Origin: Thermoanaerobaculia bacterium
GTDB taxonomy: Bacteria > Acidobacteriota > Thermoanaerobaculia > Multivoradales > JAHEKO01
Reading direction: 5' to 3'
Length of the DNA: 64,000 nucleotides
Assembly (NCBI GenBank): GCA_945787635.1
Contig: CALZIK010000089.1
Location: 1-64,000 of the forward strand
Of this stretch, positions 55,994 through 64,000 are shown piece by piece. Under the pieces are notes generated by a model. It did no database searches. It had not been told where the DNA came from and saw only the letters and a list, made by a program, of their open reading frames with translations. The translations under genes were made by a program, and so were the position numbers. Numbering within the stretch: position 1 is the first letter of the stretch; each line of letters starts with the position of its first letter.

Positions 55994-58045
55994 ATGCGAG
56001 CGCTGGCCGGCCTGACTCTCTGCGGTCTGCTGGCGGCCGGCTGTACGAGCCAGCCCTCGCGCCAATCCGAGCCGACACCGGCAGCCAAGGTGCTGCAGGA
56101 AGATGATGCGTCCGCGCTCCTTCTGCTGATGACGGATCAACTGCTGTTCGAGCCCTTCGGAGTGCGTGAGATCTTTCGAGAACGCCCCGAGTTTCACGAG
56201 GAGTTGGCCTTCGCCATGGGACGGATTGGCGATCCGCGGGCACTCGGCTACCTCGAGTCCCTGTTGGCCGATCAGGTGGTCGAGGTGCGGCGCGCCGCGG
56301 CCTTCGCTCTCGGGCTGGTAGCGGACCGGCGCGCCTATCCGGCGCTCGTCGGCGCCCTCGTGGATCGGGATCGGGAGGTCGCCCGGCTGGCGGTGGACGC
56401 CCTGGTTCGGCTCGAGTCGCCTCTTCGTCAAGTCCTGCCGGCTCTCGAGGGCTTGCCGGCAGACGAACGATGGTGGCGGTTACTGCCGTCTCTGTTCCGC
56501 TTCGCGCCGGACGACATCCACCAGGTGGAGGGCGAGCTCTCGATCGAGACCAGCGGAAAGCTGGCACCCGAGCTGGAGCGCTGGCTGCTTTTCGCCCTCG
56601 CGCGCGGCGGCGACGAGCGGGGTCTACCGGCCCTTCGCAGAGCGCTCGAGCACTCCGATCCCTGGATGCGAGGCTGGTCGGCCCGCGCTCTGGGCAGGAT
56701 CGGGGATTCGGGCGACCTGGCCCTCCTGACGCCGCTTCTCGAGGCCGACGATGCGGGGGTGGTCGTTCAGGCCTTGCGAGCGGGTTCTGCGCTCGTAGAC
56801 TCGGGCAGAGCGGCGGCTCCAGGCGACTGGCTCGACCCGCTCCTGGGATTGGCACACGACGATCGATCCTGGGTGCGCCTTACCGCGGTGGAGGTCGCGG
56901 GCGCCTGGCCTCCTTCCGAGCCGCTCGCCGCGCGCCTGCGCACCCTGGCGGCGGGGCAGGATCGCCTCGCCGAGTTGGCTCTCGCGGCGCTCGCTCGTTC
57001 CGGAGATCCGGAAGGCGAGCAACTGATCGCACGTGCCGTGTCGTCGCAGCAGCCCTCGATCCGCCGCGCAGCGATCGCAGCCGCGGGACACGCGGGTCTC
57101 CAACGGGTAATAGAGCGGCTCGCCGCGGACGCCGAGCCATCGGTCCGGATCGCGGCTCTCACGGCGCTGCTCGAGGACGAACGACCGGTCGTTTCGACCG
57201 CCGTTCGAGAGGCGCTTCTGGATCCGGATCCGGGCGTCCGTGCCGTCGCCCTGGACTGGCTGGCCTCGAACCCGGTGGCGCCGCTCGACGAGCTCCTCCT
57301 CGCCCTATCCGACGCCGGGGAGTCCCGGTTGCCGGATCTTAAGGTCAACGGCGCGGCGGCGCTCGCGGAGCGGGCGGCAGCCGAGCCGCTCGAGCGAGGC
57401 GCGATCGTGGCGGCGCTCGAGCGACTGGCGCGAGATTCGGAGTATTTGGTCCGCCGCGCCGCCGGACGAGCTCTCGAGCGGCTCGACCGGCAGGCCGTTC
57501 CCCTGGGAACCGTGACCACCAGCCGGAAGATGCGGGCGTATCGGTCGATCATCGAGTCGACCCGCGCCAACCGCTTTGTCGAGATCGAGATCGCGTCCGG
57601 GCGGATCGTCTTGGAGCTCGAGTGTCCGATCGCGCCATTGACCTGCTTGAGCTTCTTGCAGTTGGCTCGGGCGGGCTTCTACGACGGGCTTCGGTTCCAT
57701 CGCGTGATTCCGGACTTCGTCGTCCAGGGCGGAGATCCGCGTGGGGACGGGTGGGGCGGTCCGGGATTCTCGCTGCGCGATGAGAACAGCCCGACTCACT
57801 ACGAGCGCGGCGTGGTCGGTATGGCCCGCTCGGACACCCACACCGCCGGCAGTCAGTTCTTCGTGACTCTCAGCCGGCAGCCTCACTTGACCGGCCGTTA
57901 CACCGCGTTCGGCCGGGTGATAGCCGGCGACGAGCTCCTCGACGCGATCGAGCAGGGCGACGCGATCGTCCGGATCCGGGAGCTCGAGGAGCCGCCCGCC
58001 GGGAGAGCCTCGGCACCGAGTGGCTACGGTAGACTTCCGCGGTGA
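55994..58045 (+). CDS. HEAT-repeat lipoprotein fused to a cyclophilin-type prolyl isomerase
   Basis: 683 residues from the ATG at 55994. MRALAGLTLCGLLAAGC is a lipoprotein signal (LAAGC). Residues about 60-500 are many HEAT/PBS-lyase-type repeats, each about 30 residues (ALGRIGDSGDLALLTPLLEADD and similar). Residues about 530-680 form a cyclophilin: GLRFHRVIPDFVVQGGDPRGDG near 565, MARSDTHTAGSQFFVTL near 610, and LTGRYTAFGRV. The key Arg, Phe and Gln are kept. It likely assists protein folding in the envelope using the HEAT solenoid as a binding platform. Its stop overlaps the thioredoxin-like gene start. Confidence 0.88.
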   Translation: MRALAGLTLCGLLAAGCTSQPSRQSEPTPAAKVLQEDDASALLLLMTDQLLFEPFGVREIFRERPEFHEELAFAMGRIGDPRALGYLESLLADQVVEVRRAAAFALGLVADRRAYPALVGALVDRDREVARLAVDALVRLESPLRQVLPALEGLPADERWWRLLPSLFRFAPDDIHQVEGELSIETSGKLAPELERWLLFALARGGDERGLPALRRALEHSDPWMRGWSARALGRIGDSGDLALLTPLLEADDAGVVVQALRAGSALVDSGRAAAPGDWLDPLLGLAHDDRSWVRLTAVEVAGAWPPSEPLAARLRTLAAGQDRLAELALAALARSGDPEGEQLIARAVSSQQPSIRRAAIAAAGHAGLQRVIERLAADAEPSVRIAALTALLEDERPVVSTAVREALLDPDPGVRAVALDWLASNPVAPLDELLLALSDAGESRLPDLKVNGAAALAERAAAEPLERGAIVAALERLARDSEYLVRRAAGRALERLDRQAVPLGTVTTSRKMRAYRSIIESTRANRFVEIEIASGRIVLELECPIAPLTCLSFLQLARAGFYDGLRFHRVIPDFVVQGGDPRGDGWGGPGFSLRDENSPTHYERGVVGMARSDTHTAGSQFFVTLSRQPHLTGRYTAFGRVIAGDELLDAIEQGDAIVRIRELEEPPAGRASAPSGYGRLPR

Positions 58046-58656
58046 CCAGGGTCCGGCACCGGAGACACGGAATCGAAGCGCTGCTGCTCGGTGGCCTGAG
58101 CCTGCTTGTCCTGTGCGGATGGCTCGCGGGGTGCGCATCGGGCGGGCCCTCAAACGTCCCGGCGGCAGCGAGTCTCGAGCCCGACCCGATCCTGGGCGTC
58201 ACCGACCGGGAAGAGATTCTCGAGTACGTGCCCGATTGGGTCGGTGAGCTGGTCCGGGCGGAGCCGGACATCGTGGCCGCCCAGCGGCTTGCGAACCCGG
58301 CTCCCGAAGTCGAGGTGAACGTCTTTTTCGGATCCTGGTGCTCGGATAGCCGGCGCGAGCTCGCGCGGCTCTGGCGTGCGCTCGAGACAACCGGCGGTGA
58401 GGCCGGCTTTCGGATTCGCTACATCGGCGTGGATCGGGCAAAGCAAGAGCCGGCCGATCTGGTCGCGGGAAAAGAGATCCTCTATGTCCCGACTCTCATC
58501 GTCTCTCGAGCCGGGACCGAGACCGGGCGGATCGTCGAGAGCGCGCCAGGCGGAGTCGAAGCCGATCTGGCCGACCTGGTCGCGGGCGACGTGACCGGCT
58601 GGCTCTCCGGCCGGGACGATCTTGGATCGCCGGAAGCGGCCGCCGACTTGCGATGA
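58042..58656 (+). CDS. Thioredoxin-like lipoprotein
   Basis: 204 residues, GTG start overlapping the previous stop. A signal sequence with lipobox LAGC (Cys about 31) is followed by a helical segment (VTDREEILEYVPDWVGEL) and a thioredoxin fold near 85-190: VEVNVFFGSWCSDSRREL, then FRIRYIGVDRAK, then YVPTLIVSRAGTETGRIVES with the cis-Pro. The active site WCSDS has one Cys only, so it cannot act as a normal dithiol oxidoreductase; it may bind or transfer a single thiol. Possibly a partner of the adjacent prolyl isomerase. Confidence 0.8.
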   Translation: MTRVRHRRHGIEALLLGGLSLLVLCGWLAGCASGGPSNVPAAASLEPDPILGVTDREEILEYVPDWVGELVRAEPDIVAAQRLANPAPEVEVNVFFGSWCSDSRRELARLWRALETTGGEAGFRIRYIGVDRAKQEPADLVAGKEILYVPTLIVSRAGTETGRIVESAPGGVEADLADLVAGDVTGWLSGRDDLGSPEAAADLR

Positions 58657-58691
58657 GGATCGGCTGCGGCGGTTCCGGCGAGAGCGGATAG

Positions 58692-58850
58692 ATGCGGACT
58701 CTGGGTTGGGTTCTCCAATTCCTGGCCCTGGTCGTCGTAGGCACCGCACTTTTAGTGGGCCTTTTCCAGGACGCCGTGCGGACCGAGATCGGCATGCTGG
58801 CGGTGGGCGGATTCATGTTCCTGGTCGGCCGAAAGCTCAATCGGCGCTAG
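58692..58850 (+). CDS. 52-residue two-helix membrane protein
   Basis: MRTLGWVLQFLALVVVGTAL opens the first helix (about 5-24), a short polar loop (QDAVRTE) follows, and EIGMLAVGGFMFLVGRKLNRR is the second helix with a basic end. RBS-like GCGGATAGA lies just upstream. Short, too small for standard gene calling; the length and layout are consistent with small conserved membrane proteins of unknown function. It stands between the thioredoxin-like gene and the sigma factor. Confidence 0.6.
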   Translation: MRTLGWVLQFLALVVVGTALLVGLFQDAVRTEIGMLAVGGFMFLVGRKLNRR

Positions 58851-58897
58851 TGGTTTCCAGGGCTGATTTCGACACCGAGACGCGCTTCGTAATCTGC

Positions 58898-58919
58898 AAC
58901 TTTTGCTAGAGGGCCTCGT
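58898..58919 (+). promoter_or_regulatory. Possible ECF-type autoregulatory promoter
   Basis: AAC (58898-58900) and CGT (58917-58919) are separated by 16 bp, the AAC-N16-CGT skeleton of many ECF sigma promoters. The sigma factor ATG is at 58927, so transcription would be nearly leaderless. Weak motif; inference only. Confidence 0.25.
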
Positions 58920-58926
58920 ACCACCT

Positions 58927-59514
58927 ATGACAAAGGAGCCGCCGGAAGTCTCGGATGCCGAGATCGTAGCTGCGGTTCTCAAGGGCGAAAAGGAGAGATT
59001 CGGTGAGATCGTCAACCGGTACCAGGCCAGACTGGTCAACTTCCTCTACCGATTGCTTTACGACAAGGCGGAAGCCCATGATCTCTCGCAAGAGGTTTTC
59101 TTCAAGACCTACCAGGCCCTCGACCGGTACGATCCGCAGTACAAGTTCTCGACCTGGCTCTTTCGAGTTGGTCAGAACGCCGCGATCGACCGGCTGCGAA
59201 AGAGACGCCTCAAGCTGGTCTCGATGGACCGGCCGACGCGAGGAACCGAGTCGGATTCCACGTGGGAGTTCCCGAGCGGGGACCGAGGACCCTATGGCGA
59301 GATCCGAAACCGTGAACGCGGACAGGCGATATCCGAGGCCGTTCAGGGGCTGCCGTGGGAATACCGGGAGTTGATCGTGATGCGACACTATGGCGAGTTG
59401 TCCTACAACGAGATCGCGGAGATCAAGAAGCTTCCGTTGGGAACGGTGAAGAACAAGCTGTTTAGGGCGCGCCAGATGCTCAAAGAAGGCCTGGCGGAGT
59501 ATCTGACGGACTGA
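58927..59514 (+). CDS. ECF-type RNA polymerase sigma factor
   Basis: 195 residues from the ATG at 58927. Region 2: RYQARLVNFLYRLLYDKAEAHDLSQEVF and WLFRVGQNAAIDRLRKRR (about 33-98). Region 4: LPWEYRELIVMRHYGELSYNEIAEIKKLPLGTVKNKLFRARQML (about 145-187), a helix-turn-helix. No region 3 or 1.1. It likely directs an envelope-stress or similar regulon and is held by the anti-sigma factor whose gene starts 23 bp downstream. Confidence 0.93.
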   Translation: MTKEPPEVSDAEIVAAVLKGEKERFGEIVNRYQARLVNFLYRLLYDKAEAHDLSQEVFFKTYQALDRYDPQYKFSTWLFRVGQNAAIDRLRKRRLKLVSMDRPTRGTESDSTWEFPSGDRGPYGEIRNRERGQAISEAVQGLPWEYRELIVMRHYGELSYNEIAEIKKLPLGTVKNKLFRARQMLKEGLAEYLTD

Positions 59515-59537
59515 GAAATCGGCGTGGCGAGTTAACG

Positions 59538-60146
59538 ATGTCCAGAAACCAAGCAAGACCCCACCTGGAGTTTCAAGAGCTTCTCTATCTGGAGAGCGAC
59601 GGGGAGCTTACGTCGAGCGAAGGGCGCGACCTGGAAGCCCACGTCGCCGGTTGCGGCGAGTGCCGCGATGTCGGCGAGGAGCTTTCCGCACTGACCAGTC
59701 TTATGGCCGAATCGAAGATCGAGGCGGATCCAGATCTGGCCCGGCGCGTGCTCGAGAACCTCCCGCCCGCGGATTGGGAGATGCGCCGCCCGGCGAACTG
59801 GCGAGCGGCCGCTGCCGCCTTTGTCGGCCTGCTGGTTGGCGCCTGGGTTCTGACGTTCAAGGGTCAGCCGCTCGGGGAGGCGGGGCCCTGGATAGGGACG
59901 TTGACCGCGATGGCCGAGCTGTTCCGTTCAGCGGCCCTGGCCGGAGCCGGTCTGCTCTCGGCTTCCTGGACCGGTGTCGGTCTGGCCGTGGGTGAGGTTC
60001 TCTCGCGATCCTGGGCCGGGTTCGCGGTCTTCGGGCTCTTCGTGCTCGGTATCGATCTGCTGTTTGTGCGCTACGTCTGGCGGCTTTCCAGGCGCGAGGC
60101 AGCGGAGGCGGTCGTGAACGGGCGTGGCCGCCGCGAGTCCGACTAG
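59538..60146 (+). CDS. Zinc-finger anti-sigma factor with transmembrane helices
   Basis: 202 residues. The N-terminal HAVAGCGECRDVG-type zinc finger (HVAGCGECRD near 35-44, HxxxCxxC) is the ZAS fold that binds ECF sigma factors. A helical region (about 60-85) is followed by hydrophobic segments near 93-112, 132-150 and 160-185, so the protein is anchored in the inner membrane and can sense envelope state. Cotranscribed with the sigma factor. Confidence 0.88.
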   Translation: MSRNQARPHLEFQELLYLESDGELTSSEGRDLEAHVAGCGECRDVGEELSALTSLMAESKIEADPDLARRVLENLPPADWEMRRPANWRAAAAAFVGLLVGAWVLTFKGQPLGEAGPWIGTLTAMAELFRSAALAGAGLLSASWTGVGLAVGEVLSRSWAGFAVFGLFVLGIDLLFVRYVWRLSRREAAEAVVNGRGRRESD

Positions 60147-60173
60147 AGCGCTCTCGCGCTAGACTCTTCGCTG

Positions 60174-61082
60174 ATGAAGAGTGCGGGCATCCTCGCTGTC
60201 CTGCTCCTGATTGGCGCGCCGGTCGAGGCGCCGCCTCGGGAGTCGGCGCTGGTTGTCGAGGCCGGTGGCCTCGCCCGGCGCCAGCTGGTCGCTGTGGGTC
60301 GCGATCTGGTCGTGAACGGCGAAGCGCTCGATGGCGTGGCGGCGGTGAACGGCTCGGTCCGGATCAATGGTGTCGTCCGAGGGGACGTCATCGCTCTGGG
60401 AGGCGACGTGGCGGTTGCCGGGCGGGCGCGGGTCGACGGCGACATCTTCGTTCTGGGTGGGCAACTGATCGCCGAGGGTGGCTCGGTCATTGCCGGCCGT
60501 TCGGTCTCGTATCCGACAATCAGCGGCGCATGGCTGGTCTTGCTCGAGGGGCCGAGTCTTGGATTGTCGGCGTTTTCGCGCGTGCTCCTCGGCGCGAAGC
60601 TCGCCATGCTCGCGGCCTGGCTGCTGTGGTCGGTCCTGGTCATGGCGTCGAGCGGACGGGAGATGCTGAGCGCCTCGTCGGCCGTCCGTTCCGAGCCGCT
60701 GCGCATGTTCGTGGTGGGCCTCGGTACCGTTCTGAGCCTATTCTTGACCGCGCTTTTCTTCAGTGCGCTGGCCTCGTCGGTCGTGGGCATACCGCTCTTG
60801 TTTCTGGTGGTCATACTCATGGTGCTGTTCAAATTGTGGGGCAGCGTGGCGGTGTTTCACGCGGCGGGGACGTGGCTTTGCCGGGGGCTTCGGGGACGCT
60901 CGAGCCATGTCAACGCGGCGGTGATCGGGTTGCTGGCTCTGGGGGCCATCAAACTGCTGCCCTGGTTGGGCACCTGGGTCTGGACGGTGGTGACGCTCCT
61001 GGGCGTGGGATGCGCGGTCGCGACGAAGTTCGGCCGGCGCGAGCCGTGGTTCGAGCCAGCCCTGTCCGGCGAGCTCGAATGA
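60174..61082 (+). CDS. Bactofilin-like/polymer-forming domain membrane protein
   Basis: 302 residues. A signal-like N-terminus (about 1-20) leads into a short beta-helical stretch (about 40-110) with hexapeptide-like turns NGVVRGDVIALGGDVAVAGRARVDGDIFVLGG, the polymer-forming/bactofilin pattern. Residues about 135-290 hold four or five hydrophobic helices (LLGAKLAMLAAWLLWSVLVMA, VVGLGTVLSLFLTALFF, VVGIPLLFLVVILMVLF, WLGTWVWTVVTLLGVG). Third gene of the sigma/anti-sigma operon, so probably part of its regulon. Function unknown. Confidence 0.72.
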   Translation: MKSAGILAVLLLIGAPVEAPPRESALVVEAGGLARRQLVAVGRDLVVNGEALDGVAAVNGSVRINGVVRGDVIALGGDVAVAGRARVDGDIFVLGGQLIAEGGSVIAGRSVSYPTISGAWLVLLEGPSLGLSAFSRVLLGAKLAMLAAWLLWSVLVMASSGREMLSASSAVRSEPLRMFVVGLGTVLSLFLTALFFSALASSVVGIPLLFLVVILMVLFKLWGSVAVFHAAGTWLCRGLRGRSSHVNAAVIGLLALGAIKLLPWLGTWVWTVVTLLGVGCAVATKFGRREPWFEPALSGELE

Positions 61083-61139
61083 GTGCAGCTCACGGCGGAC
61101 GACTGAGGCCTCGAGCAGAGGCTCGCAGCTTGACCGCCC

Positions 61140-61185
61140 AACCACGTTGCCGTAGTCTCGGCTCGGTGTCCAAGCGTGGTTTTTT
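61140..61185 (+). terminator. Intrinsic terminator after the bactofilin-like gene
   Basis: AACCACG (61140-61146) pairs with CGTGGTT (61175-61181), extendable by TTG/CAA with a bulged G, and is followed by a run of T to 61185. The loop is long (28 nt), and a second weaker hairpin AAGCCG/CGGCTT follows. The 172-bp gap 61083-61254 otherwise holds nothing I recognise. Confidence 0.5.
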
Positions 61186-61254
61186 CGGACGAGAAAGCCG
61201 GGCCGAACTCGGCTTTGCTGCGCGGACTCTCCTTCCCAAAATCGGTCAAATCTG

Positions 61255-63102
61255 ATGTTCTGCCAGGTCTGTGGAGCGTTGAATCGCGAGGAAGAGGAGT
61301 ATTGCGCGCGCTGCCATAGCAAGCTCCTGGTGCTTTCCGGACAGGGCACCGACGCGCCCTCCGACTTCGAAGACGTGCCACCGGAGGAGAACTTCTCCTT
61401 CGACGAGCATCTGCTCGAGCGTATTTCGATTCTTGAAGAAGCGGTCAAGAGATCGGCGGAAACGATCCGGGAGCTGATGACGGCGCTCAACAAGCAGGAG
61501 CGCTCGATCGTCGTCAATCAGACCGGTGTCTCCGCTCTGCGTGAGCTGCTGGAAACCAAGCGGATCGTCGCGACCGATGAATGGAACGAGCTCTGGCAGT
61601 CGCGAATGGACTACCAGCTTCTGGCTCTCGAAAAGCGGGAGCGCTTCGTCGAGGTCAAGGACCGCATGGTGGCGCTGTTCAACGGCAAGCGCAGGAAGCT
61701 GTTCACCGAGCTGCTGGACGACGCCGAGTACGCGCTCTTCGGATTCGACGTCGAGCGCGCCATGAACGCCCTGGAGACGGCTTACCGTCTCGACAAGGAA
61801 AACTACGAACTCGGCTACTTTATCGGCGAGACCTACTTCAACGACGGTGACACCGAGCGAGCCCTGGCCTATTTCAGCCAGGTTCTGGCCGCCGCGCCGG
61901 AGCACTATGAGGGTCTGGTTTACACCGGCGTCATTCAGCACGAGCGGGGTGACGCGGAGAAAGCCGAGGCCATGCTGCAGCGCGCGCTGGCGCTTCATCC
62001 CGACTCGTTTCTGCCCTCGTTCAGTCTCGGCGCGGTATTCGCGGCCCGCGGCAATCTGGCCAGCGCGGTAACTCTGCTCGAGCGCGCCGTGTCGCTCGAT
62101 CCGGTGCCGGAGGCTCTGTTTCTGTTGGGCAGCTGCTACTACGAAATGGGCAAGCCGACCCTTGCGGCCCGCTCGCTCGAGGAGACCGTTCGGCGGGACC
62201 CGGCGCACGAAGAGGCCTATCACCTATTGGGCCTTGCCTATCTTGACCGCGGCTGGCACCAGAAGGCGCTCGACGCCTTTCGCCGAGCGCAACGGCTCAA
62301 CCCCAAGAAGCTCCGCTATCAGGATCTGATCCGCTACCTGTCCGGGCATCGAGAGTCGCCACTGCCGGAGGTTTCGGCCGAGGCGCGCGGTTGGCTCGAC
62401 AAGGCGAACGAGGCCAGCGAGCTCTCGCGCCCCAATCGAGTGCTCTCCTGCTATCGCAGCGCGCTCGAGGTCGAGCCCGACAACCCGACCTTGCTGATCA
62501 GCTTTGCGCTCGTCTGCCTCGAGCACAAGCGCTCCAAGGAAAGCGAGGCCGCAACTCGCCGCCTGCTCGAGCTCGAGCCCAACGAGATGCTCAAGGCCAC
62601 GGCCTGCGCCACGTTGATCGAGGCGCTGCGCGCGGAGGGTCGGTTTCGTGAGGGATTCAGAGTCGGTAACCGGCTGCTGAAGGAAGGCTCGTCCAGCTTC
62701 GCACGCGCGATTGCCTACTATGAGATGGCTTTCTCGCTCGCCGAGATGGAGGAGGACCTGGACGAAGCACTCGACCTGGCCCGCCGGTCGCTCGAAACAT
62801 CACCCGAGGAGCTGCGGCAGTTCCCGCTCGCGGCGCTCGGCTGGGTGCACTACAAACGGGACGAATTCGACGAGGCGGTGGACTTCCTGTCTCGTTCGAG
62901 CGAGCTCGACGCGTCGGCGCCCACGCTCACCCATCTCGGCATGGCCCTGCTCGCATCCGGCGAAGACGAGGAGGCCAAGCGGGTGCTCGCGCAGGCGCGC
63001 GAGGTCGAGGGCCTGGGTATGTCGGTCCAGCAGAAGATGATGGAGTGCATGAAGGACACCAATCGTCTGCTCGAGCGCGTGCAGGAAAAAGAACGCCGGT
63101 AG
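61255..63102 (+). CDS. Zinc-ribbon TPR protein
   Basis: 615 residues. The N-terminus MFCQVCGALNREEEEYCARCHSK is a zinc ribbon (CxxC...CxxC, residues 3-20). A coiled helical stretch (about 50-130) is followed by about ten TPR units from residue 165 to 590, for example YELGYFIGETYFNDGDTERALAYFSQVLA, and HPDSFLPSFSLGAVFAARG. No signal peptide, so cytoplasmic. TPR arrays mediate protein complexes; the partner is unknown. It is alone between a terminator and proS. Confidence 0.85.
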   Translation: MFCQVCGALNREEEEYCARCHSKLLVLSGQGTDAPSDFEDVPPEENFSFDEHLLERISILEEAVKRSAETIRELMTALNKQERSIVVNQTGVSALRELLETKRIVATDEWNELWQSRMDYQLLALEKRERFVEVKDRMVALFNGKRRKLFTELLDDAEYALFGFDVERAMNALETAYRLDKENYELGYFIGETYFNDGDTERALAYFSQVLAAAPEHYEGLVYTGVIQHERGDAEKAEAMLQRALALHPDSFLPSFSLGAVFAARGNLASAVTLLERAVSLDPVPEALFLLGSCYYEMGKPTLAARSLEETVRRDPAHEEAYHLLGLAYLDRGWHQKALDAFRRAQRLNPKKLRYQDLIRYLSGHRESPLPEVSAEARGWLDKANEASELSRPNRVLSCYRSALEVEPDNPTLLISFALVCLEHKRSKESEAATRRLLELEPNEMLKATACATLIEALRAEGRFREGFRVGNRLLKEGSSSFARAIAYYEMAFSLAEMEEDLDEALDLARRSLETSPEELRQFPLAALGWVHYKRDEFDEAVDFLSRSSELDASAPTLTHLGMALLASGEDEEAKRVLAQAREVEGLGMSVQQKMMECMKDTNRLLERVQEKERR

Positions 63103-63124
63103 GGCCGGGGGGGCCGCGGGGAAG

Positions 63125-64000
63125 ATGCGCTGGAGCCGGTTCTATCTCTTCACGACTCGCGAAGTCCCCAAGGACGCGGAGGTGGTGAGCCATCAGCTGA
63201 TGGTGCGCACCGGCATGATCCGCAAGACCGCGGCGGGGATCTACAGCTACCTGCCACTGGGCTGGCGCAGCCTCTCGAAGCTCATGGCGATCGTTCGGCG
63301 CGAGCTCGGAGTCGCCGGTAGTGTCGAGCTGACCATGCCCGCGATCCAGCCGTCGGAGCTCTGGAAGGAGTCGGGGCGGTGGGCGGAATACGGCAAGGAG
63401 TTGCTGCGTATGGACGACCGCCACGGGCGCGACTTCTGTTTCGGTCCGACCCATGAAGAGGTGGTCACCGACATCGTTCGAAAGGACATCACCAGCTATC
63501 GCCAGCTGCCGGTCAACCTGTATCAGATTCAGGTGAAGTTCCGGGACGAGATCCGGCCGCGTTTCGGGCTGATGCGCGGGCGGGAGTTCCTCATGAAGGA
63601 CGCCTACTCCTTCCATGCTGGCGAGGACAGCCTGGAGGACGCCTACGAGGCGATGGGCGCGGCCTACGAGCGGATCTTCGAGGCCTGTGGCCTGGATTTC
63701 ATCCGGGTGGAGGCCGACTCCGGAGCGATCGGCGGCTCCGCGTCGCACGAGTTCATGGTTGTGGCCGACACCGGCGAGAGCCTGGTCTTGCGCTGCGAAG
63801 GCTGCGGCTACGGCGCCAACCAGGAAAAGGCCGAGACCAAGGGGCTCGAGGCGCCCGAGCGCCGCTCCGAAGCGGCGGACGCGACGGTGGTTCCAACGCC
63901 GGGCAAGACCACGGTCGAGGACGTGGCGCAGTTCTTGGGTGTCGAGCCCCAGCGGGTGGTCAAGACGATCCTCTATCGCACCGAAACCGGACCCGTGGCG
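63125..64000 (+). CDS. proS: Prolyl-tRNA synthetase, 5' part
   Basis: First 292 residues; the gene runs off the window. ATG at 63125. Class II motifs: SHQLMVRTGMIRKTAAGIYSYLPLG (motif 1 area, about 23-47), FGPTHEEVVTDIVRKDI near 109-125, and motif 2 FRDEIRPRFGLMRGREFLMKD near 139-159. CEGCGYGANQEKAE near 225 leads into the YbaK-like editing insertion of the bacterial-type enzyme. It charges tRNA-Pro and edits mischarged Ala. Confidence 0.95.
   Translation, partial: MRWSRFYLFTTREVPKDAEVVSHQLMVRTGMIRKTAAGIYSYLPLGWRSLSKLMAIVRRELGVAGSVELTMPAIQPSELWKESGRWAEYGKELLRMDDRHGRDFCFGPTHEEVVTDIVRKDITSYRQLPVNLYQIQVKFRDEIRPRFGLMRGREFLMKDAYSFHAGEDSLEDAYEAMGAAYERIFEACGLDFIRVEADSGAIGGSASHEFMVVADTGESLVLRCEGCGYGANQEKAETKGLEAPERRSEAADATVVPTPGKTTVEDVAQFLGVEPQRVVKTILYRTETGPVA

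Noticed and set aside
61083-61254. tRNA or small RNA gene
   Set aside because: No cloverleaf, TTCGA-type loop or CCA end; the only structure is a terminator-like hairpin.

Overview
The window reads as a GC-rich chromosomal segment of a diderm (Gram-negative-type) bacterium. The evidence is two type IV pilus (T4P) loci with an outer-membrane secretin, LolA, several lipobox-bearing secreted proteins and the Tgt-YajC-SecD-SecF block. The gene mix (DUF4388 protein, FmdB and FYDLN-type zinc ribbons, HEAT-cyclophilin lipoprotein, Ig/PKD lipoproteins next to pilQ) resembles uncultivated Acidobacteriota such as Thermoanaerobaculia. That placement is inference; no rRNA is present. I see no tRNA, rRNA, CRISPR array, transposase or prophage.

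Layout: 1-2426 holds the end of a phosphonate-type ABC importer (PhnC-PhnE) and a zinc metallopeptidase. 2430-5770 has molybdenum-cofactor genes (moeA, xdhC) around a DUF4388 protein and an FmdB zinc ribbon. 5847-11339 (minus strand) is the first pilus locus: pilT, pilC, pilS, pilR. 11525-13375 is one ABC exporter half, followed by a repeat-rich gap (13382-13698). 13713-19154 (minus) holds a lipoprotein, an unusual GCS2-CBS fusion and a three-gene proton-translocating transhydrogenase. 19318-28415 (plus) is a housekeeping run: tmk, holB, a SurA/DsbA-like protein, a PLP decarboxylase, manC, trmB, a second ABC exporter half, yfcH and an SRPBCC protein. 28412-31153 (minus) has an HD hydrolase, a dicarboxylate/glutamate symporter and a 52-residue FYDLN-type zinc ribbon, with two candidate micro-ORFs upstream. 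31666-36712 carries lolA, tgt, yajC, secD and secF, then a bifunctional-type Rel/SpoT (36856) and rpmB (minus).

39579-48599 is the second pilus locus: pilM-N-O-P-Q followed by three secreted lipoproteins with Ig-like, PKD and IPT-type domains. 48890-52439 couples a TPR protein, a Roadblock/LC7-like protein and the acetyl-CoA carboxylase pair accB-accC. 52447-58850 has thiE, an NSS sodium symporter with its 37-residue MetS-like partner, aroK, a phosphoesterase, a HEAT-cyclophilin lipoprotein, a thioredoxin-like lipoprotein and a 52-residue membrane protein. 58927-61082 is an ECF sigma factor, a zinc-finger anti-sigma factor and a bactofilin-like membrane protein. The window ends with a zinc-ribbon TPR protein and the start of proS.

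How the parts fit: PilSR could control the pilus genes and PilT powers retraction. PilMNOP form the alignment complex on PilQ, and the lipoproteins after pilQ are candidate surface or secretin accessories. The TPR/Roadblock pair next to them could link the machine to a small-GTPase polarity switch. Several genes serve envelope biogenesis and folding (Sec, LolA, DsbA-like, cyclophilin, thioredoxin). The two ABC halves at 11525 and 25203 carry complementary degenerate ATP sites and probably form one heterodimeric exporter despite being about 12 kb apart. No single new defence or mobile system is evident. The best candidates for new biology are the pilQ-linked lipoprotein/TPR/Roadblock stretch, the GCS2-CBS fusion beside a transhydrogenase, and the micro-ORFs near 31.4 kb.
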